Shown here piece by piece: positions 1 to 11,157 of a stretch of DNA of 64,000 bases (its first letter is position 1; each line of letters opens with the position of its first letter). The notes beneath the pieces are model-generated. The model made no database searches. It saw nothing but the letters and a program-made list of their open reading frames with translations, and was not told the DNA's origin. Where the stretch lies: assembly GCA_950022655.1 (NCBI GenBank), contig OX465587.1, positions 27,593,716-27,657,715 on the forward strand, written 5' to 3'. Source of the stretch: Alentia gelatinosa (lineage: Eukaryota > Annelida > Polychaeta > Phyllodocida > Polynoidae). Position numbers and translations under genes: made by a program.

Positions 1-350
1 AACAATATATCAGTTCAAGTAACAACTATAAGTGCAGATCAATCTCTCAGTACAAGTAACAACTATAGGTATAGAACAATATATCAGTACAAGTTGCAAC
101 TACAAATACAGAACAATATGTCACTACAAGTAACAACTATAGGTACAGAATAATATGTCAGTACAAGTAACAACTATAGGTATAGAACAGTATATCAGTA
201 CAAGTAACAACTATTGGAACAGAAAAATACATCAGTGCAAGTAACAACTACAGGTACAGAACAGTATGTCAGTGCAAGTAGTAACTACAAGTTCAGAACA
301 ATCTGTCAGTGCAAGTACCAACTATAGGTACAGAACAATCTGTCAGTACT
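1..350. repeat. 37-bp minisatellite, block 1
   Basis: Unit of about 37 bp with the core AACAATCTGTCAGTACAAGT AACAACTATAGGTA. Unit starts at 1, 38, 75 and 112 show the exact period. As 37 is not a multiple of three, open frames here cycle through all frames. Confidence 0.9.
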
Positions 351-370
351 TATATAGAACGTCCTGACCA

Positions 371-690
371 TGCTGTACAAGTCACAGAACAAGATGGTAA
401 TTTACGGTTTGTACGGAACGAGGCATTTATGCCGAGTTCCGTACAAACCGTAAATTATCATCGAGTTCTGTGACTTGTACAAGCATGGTTGGACGTTATA
501 TATTTACTATATACCCAAAAGTTTTTAAAAAATCATTAATTAACTTTTTAACAACCGATATGTTAATAAACGTGTATAGCAAGGTGGTCCGTATTTTAGT
601 GTACGGACCAGTGGTCCGTACAATATTTTTACGTCATATGCCAAAACGGTGAGTATTTACAGTATATACGGCATGGGTATATAGTAAAAG
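371..690 (+). mobile_element. Foldback element, family F1 copy 1
   Basis: Inverted arms of about 50 bp at 368-419 and 434-490 around a short loop, then a 200-bp body with the palindrome GGTCCGTATTTTAGTGTACG. A second copy lies at 4977-5283. No coding capacity. Confidence 0.82.
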
Positions 691-718
691 TAATAACTAT
701 AGGTACTATCAAGAGACG

Positions 719-850
719 TCACGAGTTTGAGTCTGAGTTTATTTATGTGACGCATTTCGTTGGCTCATTAACTTCACGAGTCAAAGACGAGTGACATTAT
801 GGAGCCAACAAAATGAGTGACATAAGTAAACTCAAACTCAAACGAGTGGT
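719..850. repeat. Inverted repeat, 45-50 bp arms
   Basis: Arms CACGAGTTTGAGTCTGAG...GTTGGCTC and GAGCCAACAAAATGAGTGAC...ACTCGTG pair across a 33-bp loop. Not seen elsewhere in the window. Confidence 0.75.
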
Positions 851-859
851 GTCTAGATT

Positions 860-990
860 TAATCCTACCCCGTTTCCACTTTTTTTCAGTATTAGAAAGT
901 AATGACATAAAGAACACTTTATGTCACACCCGATGACATAAACAAATCACATGTTAAGCCTATGGCGTTTTTTTATTAGGGGTAGGATAA
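860..990 (+). mobile_element. Short MITE with ATCCTACCCC termini
   Basis: Termini TAATCCTACCCC and GGGGTAGGATAA. The right half resembles the MITE at 24751-24876. Confidence 0.6.
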
Positions 991-992
991 AG

Positions 993-1320
993 AACAATCT
1001 GTCAATGCAAGTAACAACTATAGGTACAGAACAATCTGTCAGTACAAGTAACAACTATAGGTATAGAACAATCTGTCAGTGCAAGTTGCAACTACAAATA
1101 CAGAACAATATGTCACTACAAGTTACACCTACAGGTACAGAACAATATGTCACAAGTTACATCTACAGGTACAGAACAATCTGTCAGTGCAAGTAACAAC
1201 TACAAGTACAGAAAAATACATCAGTACAATTAACACCTTTAGGTACAGAACAATCTGTCAGTACATATAACAACTACAAGTACAGAACAATCTGTCAGTA
1301 CAAGTAACAACTTGTACACC
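993..1320. repeat. 37-bp minisatellite, block 2
   Basis: Same unit as 1-350 (starts at 993, 1030, 1067, 1104, 1141, 1175, 1212). One unit is 34 bp. A MITE and foldback pair (about 371-990) separates the blocks and was probably inserted into one array. Confidence 0.9.
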
Positions 1321-2158
1321 TATAGGGGACAGAGCCATTGTTAGTTCATGAAGCAGTCACTAGGTGGTCGGGGGGACAAATCTGTGTTCTGGCTCTTTGT
1401 TCTTACTAAATTCAGCTACCTTTCAATGTTTTACCAAGGTTCCTTTGACTCCCTACACCGATTCCAGAGCAGGAAGATATAATGCTAAAACCCAGGACAT
1501 GATATTTTTCACATAGAACAATTTATTTACATATGTGAGCAAGGCAAGAAAAGTGACATTTCCCAATTATCACTCACTTCTTTTGCACCTCCATTAGTGA
1601 AGAACAGCTACTTTTTCACCTCCTTTAGTGAAGAACACCTACTCGGGGGGCGTAATGGCGGCGCCCATGGATCATAGGCTATGTGCCCTATAAGTGCAGA
1701 ACAATATATCCACTCTCTTCATACTTAAGAAGTTGGTATGTTTCAACCCAGGCTGTGTTCACAAATTTTCACTCTTTGACAAAGCTTTCTTTTTTTTATG
1801 TGGGTTCTAACAACAGAAATACTTTTAAAGAAATATGCACAGCTCACCAGATTGATAAAATGAAATTATACTGCATATAGCCTATGATCCCCCCCCCCCC
1901 CCCCCCCCGAGTAGGTGTTCTTCACTAAAGGAGGTGAAAAAGCAGCTGTTCTTCACGAACGGAGGTGCACAAGAAAAACATCATGTCCTGGGTCTTAGCA
2001 TTATATCTTCTTGCTCTGAGATCGGTGTAGAGACTCAAGGGAACCGCGGTAAAACATTGAAAGGCAGCTGAATACCGTAAGAACAAAGAGAATACAGGTT
2101 TAGTCCCCCGACCACCTAGTGACTGCTTCATGAACTAACAATGGCTCTGTCCCATATA
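1321..2158. repeat. Large inverted repeat with C20 tract
   Basis: Arms 1321-1687 and 1873-2158 are reverse complements (for example AGAGCCATTGTTAGTTCATG on the left) with a 75-bp insertion in the left arm near 1504-1578 and a 185-bp spacer. A run of 20 C (1889-1908) replaces a GCGTAATGGCGGCGCCC segment in the right arm. No gene. Confidence 0.85.
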
Positions 2159-2231
2159 AATCTTTCAGAGCTTTCAAAATCATATCTCCTAAAACCATGA
2201 AGAAGGAAAATAACCCAGCAATACAGCTTAC

Positions 2232-2414
2232 TGGCGCACGGCTGCGGTTGACTTGACCACTCCCCGCTGTCTAGACACATCAACGTTCGAGTTCTGCTTC
2301 CATCCGGGAACCTGTGCCCTACGTCACAGATCAAGGTCAAGGTCACGCCTAACGATCTGTCCTTGGCGCTGAATGTCCATGGTTGTTTGGCATCCAGGAT
2401 GGGACACTGGATCA
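2232..2414 (-). CDS. Lectin gene exon 13: sushi (CCP) domain 2
   Basis: A 183-bp phase 1-1 exon with acceptor ATATAG before 2414 and donor GTAAGC at 2231-2226. The peptide is IQCPILDAKQPWTF, then LTLICDVGHRFPDGS, then TLMCLDSGEWSSQPQPCA: four Cys and the Trp of a CCP module, 61 residues. It follows CCP1 in the same phase, so further sushi exons or a membrane anchor may lie left of the window. Just downstream in the intron sits a large inverted repeat with a C20 tract (1321-2158). The domain call is secure; linkage to exon 12 over about 4 kb is by phase, strand and order only. Confidence 0.85.
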
Positions 2415-3056
2415 CTATATATGAAGAAAAGGATATGCGGCTCATTCTCATAGAACCAGTGCAACTGGGGTTAGGGGGGTCAAAAATAAAAATATTGGAA
2501 TACGGTAAAAATGATTATGGGGTCATATTGTCTAATGGGTGGGCCATTTTTCCTTGAAATAGTATTAGTTAAATATTGAAAATGTGGGCATGGTGGCCCA
2601 TGGAACATATATATGTAAAAAAAATTCTCTTACAGCGTGGACAAAACACCCAATTCAATTGAAAACAAGGAAAATAATTAAATATTAATGATTTGAAATT
2701 TCTAAACGGTTTATACAATACAACATAGTTAGTATCAATAAAATAATAACTTTTCATACTGGGATAATTAGATTTTCCATCCATTATGGACCAAAAATTG
2801 AAATTTTAAAATCTGAATACCATGTTTTTTAGATGATTTAAAATCTTACAAATACAACGTTTGTTGTGGTTTGTTTTTAAAAAACCATTAAGGTATTTCA
2901 AGTTCAGCTTACTATTCTATAATATGTATACAATCAGATCATTAATCATTTATTTTGCTTAAAATTTTTTAATTATCCATAAATAGTCATTAATAAATTG
3001 TATTGGTTTTTGAAGCTTTGTCCACGCTGTAAGAGACTGGTACTAGTCTAACATCA

Positions 3057-3490
3057 GTTGCAATTGGGACAGAGTACAGGAAAGAGTTAGAAGTTGTTTA
3101 TTTGCTAGTTCAAATGTTTAATAATATGAAAATGATCTCTTTGCCAAAATGAGATGTATATCTATAAATCTTTGATACTTTTAAAAGTTAAAATTGCCCC
3201 CTATTGTCCACGCTGCCAAGAGAATTATGAATTGAGAGATACTATCATGTTTATGAAAAAAAAATAGAGGGTTGCAATTGGGACAGAGTACAGGAAAGAG
3301 TTAGAAATAGTTTATTTGCTAGTTCAAATGTTTAATAATATGAAAATGATCTCTTTGCCAAAATGAGATGTATATCTATAAATTTTTGATAGTTTTAAAA
3401 GTTAAAATTGCCCCCTATTGTCCACGCTGCCAAGAGAATTATGAATTGAGAGATACTATCATGTTTATGAGAAAAAAAATAGAGGGGGAA
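3057..3490. repeat. 214-bp tandem duplication
   Basis: Starts GTTGCAATTGGGACAGAG at 3057 and again at 3271. Contains the word TTGTCCACGCTGCCAAGAGA, also found singly at 3019, 3599, 3621 and 3818 and inverted at 2633. Confidence 0.85.
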
Positions 3491-3759
3491 AAAATTGGAT
3501 TTGATATAATATAACATTGGAATTTGTTCATTTACATAAGAAATTGCCAGCTTGCTATGTACAGATATTATTTTAATAGAGATTCTAAACCAATTTTCCA
3601 CGCTGCTAATTCTAATCAAATTGTCCACGCTGCTAAGAGAGTTCTCCATATCCATTCAAGAGTAAGAAAGTATAATCTTTTCATGAAAAAAAAAACAAAT
3701 TTGGAGTGTATTACGATTACATTTTCTTTTTAATATGTCTAATATTGGGTATGGCTTGA

Positions 3760-3975
3760 TTGAAATTCTTTATCAAGTTTTTAAAATGTATATTTGGAAA
3801 TGGAAATTCTCTCTATTGTCCACGCTGCCAAGATATAGAAAAACGCTGTAAGAGACTAGAGAAAAAGTGTAAAAGTGACTTTATATGTGAAATTTCCTTT
3901 GCTATTCTATTTTTTTGGGTTCCATTATTTGCAGATGGGTATAAGTACGATAACTGTTATAATAGGATTTCTTAA
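3760..3975 (+). other. Small open frame with CPRC motif, doubtful gene
   Basis: A 71-codon frame, with MKFFIKFLKCIF near the start, then LYCPRCQDIEKRCKRLEKK and a hydrophobic stretch. The CPRC part is one copy of a dispersed DNA word that also gives CPRCQ or CPRCK in neighbouring copies. I see no splice sites or conserved domain; it is probably non-coding. Confidence 0.2.
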
Positions 3976-3999
3976 ATATTTGAAATTTAAAAAAAACCA

Positions 4000-4976
4000 A
4001 TGATATTGCTTAAATTTCAGGTGTTAATGAAATTGCAGTAAAAACAAGGGGGTTCAAGTCTGTACATTGAAATTGCTAGAAAAAAAAATCTAGAGACAAA
4101 AACAACTTGATTTTTTTGGCAAAATAGTATATGACATTATTGTCTTAACTTTGGTAATAATTCTCTAATCATATTTGTTACTCAAAATAAGCTTCGAACG
4201 TTCGAACGAAAATGACACTCTGTAAGAGATTGAGTTTCACCAACCTTCCCCTACATACCATTTTTTTAAAGATAGGTTTATTTTTCCAGATTTTTCATAG
4301 AAATGTCCGCTGAACGCGGTTTCCTTAGGAAAAAATAAAAAAAACACCTTCCCATATGGTTAAACATTTTTTTTGGGGGGAAAAATATGTTTCTAATTGA
4401 TTAAGGGGTTCATTTTTGGTCATTTTTGGCCTATTTTCACCACCTGGAGATCAAAATATTCATATTTAAGTAATAAAACCTATACTCCCCCTCGAGCACT
4501 CACCTAGATACAACATTTAAATAAGAAAAAAATAACATGTAATACAATGGGAAAAATCTAGAACACAGGAAACAACTAAAAATGGAGTTGCATTGGTTTC
4601 GTGAGAATGAGCCATGCATTGTCAATTTTTAGTAAAAACTGGTTTCTTGGGATTCATTCTAAAATCTAAATGAGTAAATTCAATATCGTGTCCAGTTTTT
4701 CCAATTCCTATAGGTATTATAAGCTAATTTACATTTGCTTGATTTACATGGGAAATGTACTGAAAAATATTGTTTTCTTTAATTCTATCAAGAACACGTA
4801 TGATGACCTATTTTTTTTAAATTTAAATGTGTAGAATTATCCATTTACTATATTCTGTAACGGTTTGAGGAAACTGACATGGGTTTTACTATGTTAAAAG
4901 CAACTTCATAGAATTTCTATTTATGATAGAATTATAAAATTCATTATAGAATTATAAATCAAAAACTAGCGGAACT
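4000..4976. other. AT-rich intron stretch
   Basis: No gene seen. 4628-4950 is a diverged copy of 48000-48310 (shared GACATGGGTTTTACTATGTT), so part is an old dispersed repeat. Confidence 0.55.
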
Positions 4977-5283
4977 CTGTACAATTCACAGAACGAGATG
5001 GTAATTTACAGTTTGTACTGACCGAGGCATTTACGCCGAGTTCCGAACAAACTGTAAATTATCATCAAGTTGGATGGTTGGACGTTATATATTTACTATA
5101 TACCCGAAATTTAAAAGAAAATCATTAATTTCATTTGGCTTAACAACCAATATTTTAATAAATGTGTTTAGCAAGGTGGTCCGTATTTTAGTGTACGGAC
5201 CAGCGGTCTGTACAGTATTTTTACGTTATATGGCGAAACTGCATATTTACAGTATACATTACGGCATGGGTATACAGTAAAGA
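4977..5283 (+). mobile_element. Foldback element, family F1 copy 2
   Basis: Same arms, body and end (GGCATGGGTATACAGTAAAG) as copy 1, more diverged in the arms. Confidence 0.82.
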
Positions 5284-5289
5284 TCTGCT

Positions 5290-6642
5290 CCCGACTAGCT
5301 GACCGCATCTCGGCCGCCTGTCCCCTGATGAATCACCATTTTCCAATTTCTTGATAGAGAATCTGAATATAATTATACATGTACGTATACAAATATCTGA
5401 AATTTCCATTACTGGCATAGGGTTTCTGATTTGAAGATATGTAAGGACCGATTAACTGCAATAAATGTGCAAGGATGCCAGTTTGTAGGATTTTGCCTAC
5501 ATGTAGGATTTTCATTCTAGTCTAAAATATATAGGGTAACTTCAATAAATTGTATATGTTTTACAAACAATATAGACTCCAGCTTATCTAAATCTTATAT
5601 GAACGTGTTTTGTAATCTTTCAAAATTTAATTTAGCTACCCCCAGCCCCCACAGTTAGAAAGCCTATGAATCCCAGTGCCCCAACCTAGAGCTGTAGGAT
5701 GGTAGGATTCCTGTAGGAAATGCTCCTACGGACAAGGGCAAACTAAATTACTGATATCTGATTGGCTTGAAATATGTCATGTGAGAATAGTTATGGAAGC
5801 TTTACCAAATGTAAAAAAAATATATATTTTGCAGAATATAGAACTTATAATGTGTGGTAATCTATTCCAAATGGTTTTCTTTGAAGAGTTCCTCATTTAG
5901 TGCAGAACTACACATAGACCCAATCTCAGAGCAGATATCCAGATACTATATACTGCCAGTCTATACCCAAGGATCAGCTAGGAGAGTGATGGGGATTCCC
6001 CTTCACCATGTGCGTTTTAGGTGATACATAGACTGGCGTCAATCCCTATGTAGGATTTTTTCCTCACCCCAACTGGCATCCCTGAATGTGGAATATGCCT
6101 CAAGGGTCTATGACTGTACAACAATAGGGAAGTCTAATTGAACGAATTGGATGTTAGACTACCCAAAAATACAAACAACGATGGGGACCAGCTAAAATCA
6201 GATCCTGGAAAGAGACTAAATTATGGGATACCTCAATAGGGTCTATGTTTTCTGCTGTAGAAATATCAAAAGGAGTTATGGAACTGTATCTAGAATTATA
6301 TAAATACACAATACTCCACCAGTTTGGATGGACCAAAATTGTTATTGAGGGGAAGCTGAGTGATCATTACGGCCTATTCAATGGAGTGGAGTATTGTTTA
6401 TTTAACGATTTGAGTGCGGTTCTGGATTTATCTAGCCCCTTTCGGTGTTAGGAAAGTTTAAATCTCTTGTCTTGTCTTCTCTCTGAAATCCTGGCCGCTG
6501 ATTGGTCAATCACCTATGATATCATCTTGTATTCACTACGCCATGACCAAGATCTAGTATTGTCACTTTACTTTACTGGGGTGATCCTTGAGTATTCTCT
6601 TTCTAACATTCTTATGGCTAAACTTCTACCAGGGGTGAGATA
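5290..6642. mobile_element. Repeat-derived intron, MITE ending at 6642
   Basis: No exon seen. 6270-6642 matches 37520-37857 (shared TTTGAGTGCGGTTCTGGATT and the right terminus CCAGGGGTGAGATAA). The left limit of the element is not defined. Confidence 0.6.
6125..6180 (+). mobile_element. Orphan LINE/SINE tail
   Basis: GAAGTCTAATTGAACGAATT, then GGATGTTAGACTACCC and CAAAC-type bases: the 3' end of the RNase-H LINE without its body. A second orphan tail is at 10590-10640. Confidence 0.55.
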
Positions 6643-6657
6643 AGAAAACATACTCAC

Positions 6658-6834
6658 TGTCGCAATTGCTCAATGTGGGTGTCCATTTCCCAGTAGCGGA
6701 GCAGGTGATGGTTTTGGTATCGGTGTCATCATTGAACCTGAAGCCTGTGTTACACGTGTATTTGTAGACACTGTCTGACAATTGCACGATGCTTACATCT
6801 CGCACCACCGGCGGCTGGGGACAGTTCACATTCC
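6658..6834 (-). CDS. Lectin gene exon 12: sushi (CCP) domain 1
   Basis: A 177-bp phase 1-1 exon, the classical one-exon, one-domain CCP layout. The acceptor CATACAG precedes 6834 and the donor GTGAGT is at 6657-6652. The peptide runs NVNCPQPPVVRDVSIVQ, then YKYTCNTGFRF, then TITCSATGKWTPTLSNC. All four Cys and the Trp (GKW) of the CCP signature are in place at normal spacing, and the length of about 59 residues is typical. CCP domains usually mediate protein contacts, for example with complement components or in selectins. A MITE end (AGGGGTGAGAT at 6631-6641) is about 10 bp beyond the donor, and a 71-bp minisatellite starts about 20 bp upstream of the acceptor. Confidence 0.87.
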
Positions 6835-6854
6835 CTGTATGAAAAAATCGTAAA

Positions 6855-7195
6855 GTGGAATTCACACAGTGAGATTCATGTACCTCACAGGGTTCAAAAT
6901 CTCATGAGATTCTGTTCCTTGTTAAGTGGAATTCACACAGTGGGATTCATGTACCTCACAGGGTTCAAAATCTCATGAGATTCTGTTCCTTGTTAAGTGG
7001 AATTCACACGGGGAGATTCATGTACCTCACCGGGTTCAAAATCTCATGAGATTCTGTTCCTTGTTAAGTGGAATTCACCTGGTGGGATTCATGTACCTGA
7101 CAGGGTTCAAAATCACATGAGATTCTGTTCCTTGTTAAGTGGAATTCACACGGTGGTATTAATGTACCTCACAGGGTTCAAAATCTCATCTCTAT
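6855..7195. repeat. 71-bp minisatellite
   Basis: Five units starting at 6855, 6926, 6997, 7068 and 7139, each with GTGGAATTCACAC and TCTCATGAGATTCTGTTCCT. Starts about 20 bp upstream of the acceptor of CCP exon 12. Confidence 0.92.
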
Positions 7196-7624
7196 AGGTG
7201 TTATTTGGGACCACTGAGCCTCAAAGATATGAGGAGAACGTGTGAAATACATTTGTCTCACCAAAAATGCACCTCTAAATTTTAAACCTGTTTAAAGTGG
7301 GATTCACACGATGGGACAAATGGACCTGAGACTGGTGTACACCTTTTCACCAGTCGGCTGCTATTTCTAGCTGGGTAAAAAGTTTCACAGATTGGGGTGT
7401 TCTACAGTCTCAGGGTAACATGACAGATTCAATTCACATGGGAAGACTAAACAGGTACATAGTCTCACCCCTACACAGAGTACACAGGGTACAATGTCGC
7501 CATTTCAGGACACTTCCCCGTGTGAATAGGTGTAATATGGGACCACTGAGATTCACAGACTGAGGGAGAATGTGTGAAGTACATTTGTCTCAACAAAACA
7601 TCCCTCTAAATTTTAAACCTATTT

Positions 7625-8020
7625 AAAGTCAAAATCTCATGAGATTCTGTTCCTTGTTAGAGCTGATTGTCCCCGACAATTGCTAGGATAAAAATTTGTC
7701 TCTGCAAAATGGAACCATACATTACAAACGAAGAGATTGTGTTCCAGTACCGAATCTCAACAGGATTTGTCTCAGAGAAACGCTTTGTGAGGTACATGGA
7801 TCCCATCGTGTGAATCCCACCTAAAGTCAAAATCTCATGAGATTCTGTTCCTTGTTAGGGGAGATTGTCACCGACAATTGCAAGGGAAAAAAGTTGTCTC
7901 AGCAAAATAGAACCCTGTCATTCACACGAGGAGATTTTGTTCCAGTACCAAATCTCAGCAGGAATTGTCTCAGACAAACGGCCTGTGAGGTACGTGAATC
8001 CCATCATGTGAATCCCACTT
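7625..8020. repeat. 198-bp direct repeat
   Basis: Two units from AAAGTCAAAATCTCATGAGA (7625 and 7823), sharing words with the 71-bp array. An inverted relative is at 40705-40795. Confidence 0.85.
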
Positions 8021-8940
8021 AATAGCTCATTGTAAGTTTTACAACTCTCTGTAAACATCTGGGGTTATGTGTTCCAATCCGGATTATTACTTTTACAGGA
8101 ACATTATTTTATTACGCACAATATACATCACCTAGAGGTTAAAGTGGTCACATATATACACTCCCAGCATACTGTCAGAAAACTATACCTTCACTTTATG
8201 CGTGCTATTCACTATGAGAGTGGGAAAGAGCAGGGTGCCAGTGTCTCAGGTTTTGAGAAGCATGCTCAGCTGACTATGACCAATCACTAGAGACCGAAAA
8301 ACCTCATTGACCCGATGGTGCTTGAGATGTTTTGATCCAAGACTCATGCAGTCGGAGAAATGGCAAGTTGACTGGGTGCATGTGGGCTACAGAAAACTAT
8401 CCATAGACTGAATGTCACCCAAACCTTTCATTGTTATTCATTTGTAATTGCACGCTCTTTCATGAATGATAAACTTAATATTTGCTCCTAGTTATTCACC
8501 TGTGGTTTGCTGCTCCTAGAAATGTGGTAAAAAGCGTTGCTCCAGTAATATCGGATTGTGTTGTGTGGTATTATTTTCACATTGTATCTCTACTTTTTAC
8601 AACACCACATTGTCAGTGACATAGAAGAAAGGTTCATTAGATCTTTAATTGAATATAGATTTATTTTTTTATTAACTTTTTATTGCCATTCAACATGTAC
8701 ATGTCGCTCTTCCATGGAATAGTAGTAAATAAAATCTTAAACCTAGAAAAGGTAAATACATATGAGTTGGTATTTGTCATCAATACTATATCACATATAC
8801 AAATGATGTATTGATTCTTAAACAAGTTGGGGTTTGATACCTTTCGTTTACCTATTTATGTAGATATTGTTATGATGCGATCCGCAAAAAAATCTAGAGC
8901 AATGATTTGCTCCTAGTTACATTACCTGTGGGTGTCGGCT
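8021..8940. other. Intron sequence with two exon-end copies
   Basis: No exon seen. At about 8500-8525 and 8911-8937 the minus strand repeats the exon 11 donor region (CACAGGTAATGTAACTAGGA). Confidence 0.55.
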
Positions 8941-9303
8941 TGGTCACCTTGCCTCCTCATGGTGCAGCGACCAGGTTAGCTCAGTGGTAAAGAGCACTTG
9001 ACTTGTAATCCCAAGGTTGTCAGACTTTGTTGATTTCAGTCCCACTGCAGCCACTTTTCTACTTCACTCCCAGCAGTGGTAGATTTATTGCTATATCAAA
9101 GGCTACTCCTTCTCATACCATGACTATGTGGTGTGTGAAGTAAAAGAACTCTCACCTCGGTATATGTGTAGGGGTAAGATTTCGACCTAAATTCATCACA
9201 TACATTCGATAACAACCCTTGTGGTTTAAAATAAACTTTGAGAAAGTCTGGTGAGAACCTGCAAAGGATAACTGGACCTTAAATCAAACAAACAAACCAA
9301 ACC
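8941..9303 (+). mobile_element. tRNA-derived SINE, copy 1
   Basis: The head has an A-box GTTAGCTCAGTGGTAAAGAG and a degenerate B-box region. The body contains TAGATTTATTGCTATATCAA and CTCACCTCGGTA. The tail is ACTGGACCTTAAATCAAAC with CAAA repeats. It is inserted next to a partial copy of the exon 11 donor region. Confidence 0.85.
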
Positions 9304-9350
9304 AATCATTTATCAATGCCAAACATACCATTTGCTCCTAGTTACACTAC

Positions 9351-9695
9351 CTGTGGGTGTAGGCTTGGTTCTGTCTGTGGAGACCTGAGTTGTCTGTGGC
9401 TCTGTAACTCTGGTGGTAGTATCCTGCTGTGTGGTTTCTGTAGTGCCAGCAGGGGTCGGTGGATGCAACACAGGGGTCGGTGGATGCAACACAGGGGTCG
9501 GTGGATGCAACACAGGCTTGGTATCATTTGGTAGCATTGTTGACCCCTTGTCATCATCTTCTGTAGTATCTGCAGAAGGTGGTGTAGTGGCAGAAAGCAT
9601 GTCCTGTGGAGCATGTGGAGCATGTGGAGATGATGTAGTGTAGCTTTCAGGTGTAGTCTGTGCAGGCACCTCCGTGTCTGATGTTGTTGGTTCAG
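9351..9695 (-). CDS. Lectin gene exon 11: long mucin-like stalk exon with 7-residue repeats
   Basis: A 345-bp phase 1-1 exon, the largest found. The acceptor GCCCTCAG precedes 9695 and the donor GTAGTG follows 9351. It encodes about 115 residues rich in Thr, Pro and Ser (starting AEPTTSDTEVPAQTTPES), an acidic stretch EDDDKGS and then three perfect copies of the 7-residue unit PVLHPPT, from a 21-bp tandem repeat at about 9450-9516. It ends with TTQVSTDRTKPTPTG. The composition predicts a heavily O-glycosylated rod that holds the lectin domains away from the sushi domains. The in-frame 21-bp repeat is a candidate for length variation between alleles. Two further copies of the donor-side sequence lie in the next intron at 8911-8937 and about 8500-8525. 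Confidence 0.75.
9450..9516 (-). repeat. 21-bp tandem repeat coding PVLHPPT
   Basis: Three units of a 21-bp repeat within exon 11; whole codons, so copy changes keep the frame. Confidence 0.9.
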
Positions 9696-9699
9696 CTGA

Positions 9700-10920
9700 G
9701 GGCAAAAAAGATACCTTAAAGTCAACAAACATTTACCGATTTCAGAACATTCATGTATCTTTGTCGGCGGTAATTTGTCTCAGGCGAGGTATCCCCAGAG
9801 TGTCGGACATAGTTGATAGATGTAGCACAGCTAGACAAGGGTCAGGGAACGATTAGTGAACCACCTCCTTCAGATGTTATTTTGTCACTGACAAGTTGTG
9901 GTATCTATGTTCATAAATTGGTGGAAAAAGATTTATCAACATGTCGGTAAATCTAGTTACCGACAACGGAATGTTTGTAAATGGCGCTTGATTGGGCGAC
10001 CGACACAGGCTGTTACATAATTCGCCTGGGACAAGTTCACCTACTCCTATACGATTTGGGAACTGATCGTTCTACCCTGAATCGGTAGATAGGTACTGGG
10101 CTTTAAAGCCAAATGAACATCTACTGTACCTTTGTGGAATTCACATGGCGGGATTTATGTACCTTAGTACGGTTACCTCACGTCACAGCCGCATTCCACA
10201 TTCCATGTCACAGCCAACATAATTTGCCTGCAACAAGTTCACTAACAACTATATGATTTGGGACTAATCTTTCTTGTTGACATCTCTAAGGCTCTCACTC
10301 GGCGAGGGTCTGCATTCATATCGATAAATTTACATATTTAAGCTATTTAAACGGTTTTGCGTGCATGTCACACGTCATATACCTCGATATTTGCTAAATA
10401 TGCATGTTAACTAGTTCTGTGGCATGTGTCATACGCCTCAGAACTCGTGAAGTGAGGGGCTCTGCCATTTTTTAATCTTCCGCCCATATCCGTGCTTCAG
10501 GCCTCTCGGCCAATCAGATAGCGTTATTTGTTCAAAGCACGCCATAGTATGATTCAAATCACGCAATCTGTCTGTAGGTACATTAGAATTACACAATTGA
10601 ACAAATTGGACGTTAAACTACCCAAACAAACACCATTTGAATTACTTACATGTTAGTGGTCATTTACAATAGCCCTAGGTTGCAAACATTATTGCTGCAC
10701 CTCTAGCAGCGGGTAGTATATCAAAGTTGTTTGACCAAAGGGATTTATGAAGAAACCAACAAGTTTTAGTCAAAGTTGACTTCTTCACGAGTTTATGAGC
10801 GCTATGAACAAGCAAAGCCGAGTAATTATCACAGCAATCGTCATTGTTGCTTAGAGACAGAGTCATTCAGAGACGATAGTAGTAAACTACACTTCAATAG
10901 TAACAAACGAAACCAAAATT
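9700..10920. other. Intron, no exon seen
   Basis: Contains a LINE/SINE tail at 10590-10640 and sequence at 9740-9900 similar to 40480-40630 (TTTGTCTCAGGCGAGGTATC), a dispersed repeat. Confidence 0.5.
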
Positions 10921-11052
10921 AAATTCTAACCCCAAACCCCCATAGCTTAAGCACTAAGCCTCGTTGTCAATGGCCTCCGGAAATGGTGTTTTTAGCAAGG
11001 GTATCTGCCAATTTAACAGATTCTCTTTGGCTCCTAATAATTTTAAGATAAC

Positions 11053-11157
11053 CTGGATCTATGTCAGAGGAACTATGTGAAACTGTGGTAGTGGTCGAAG
11101 TACCCGCCGTTGTGGGATTGGTCTCACTATCCCCGCTACTATTTTGGAGAAGAGCGG
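11053..11157 (-). CDS. Lectin gene exon 10: Ser/Thr-rich stalk exon (duplicate of exon 9)
   Basis: A 105-bp phase 1-1 exon with acceptor CTTTTCAG before 11157 and donor GTTATC after 11053. The peptide begins ALLQNSSGDSETNPTTAGTS and ends VSHSSSDIDPG. It has six more bases than exon 9, and one sequon (NSS). The donor GTTATC is weaker than the GTAATC of exon 9, so exon 10 may be skipped or fading. The duplicated block continues into the introns (about 10920-11345 plus 11691-11935 against 18548-19170), with a SINE present only in this copy. Confidence 0.62.

Noticed and set aside
951..1270. Thr/Gln-rich peptides in the 37-bp array
   Set aside because: The unit is not a multiple of three, so no frame is maintained; it is a minisatellite.
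8504..8525. Possible 16-bp mini-exon (AG ... GT) on the minus strand
   Set aside because: Would break the phase-1 chain; better explained as a copy of the exon 11 donor region.
9001..9060. Functional tRNA gene in the SINE head
   Set aside because: The A-box is good but the B-box and acceptor stem are degenerate, and the same head recurs in the other SINE copies.
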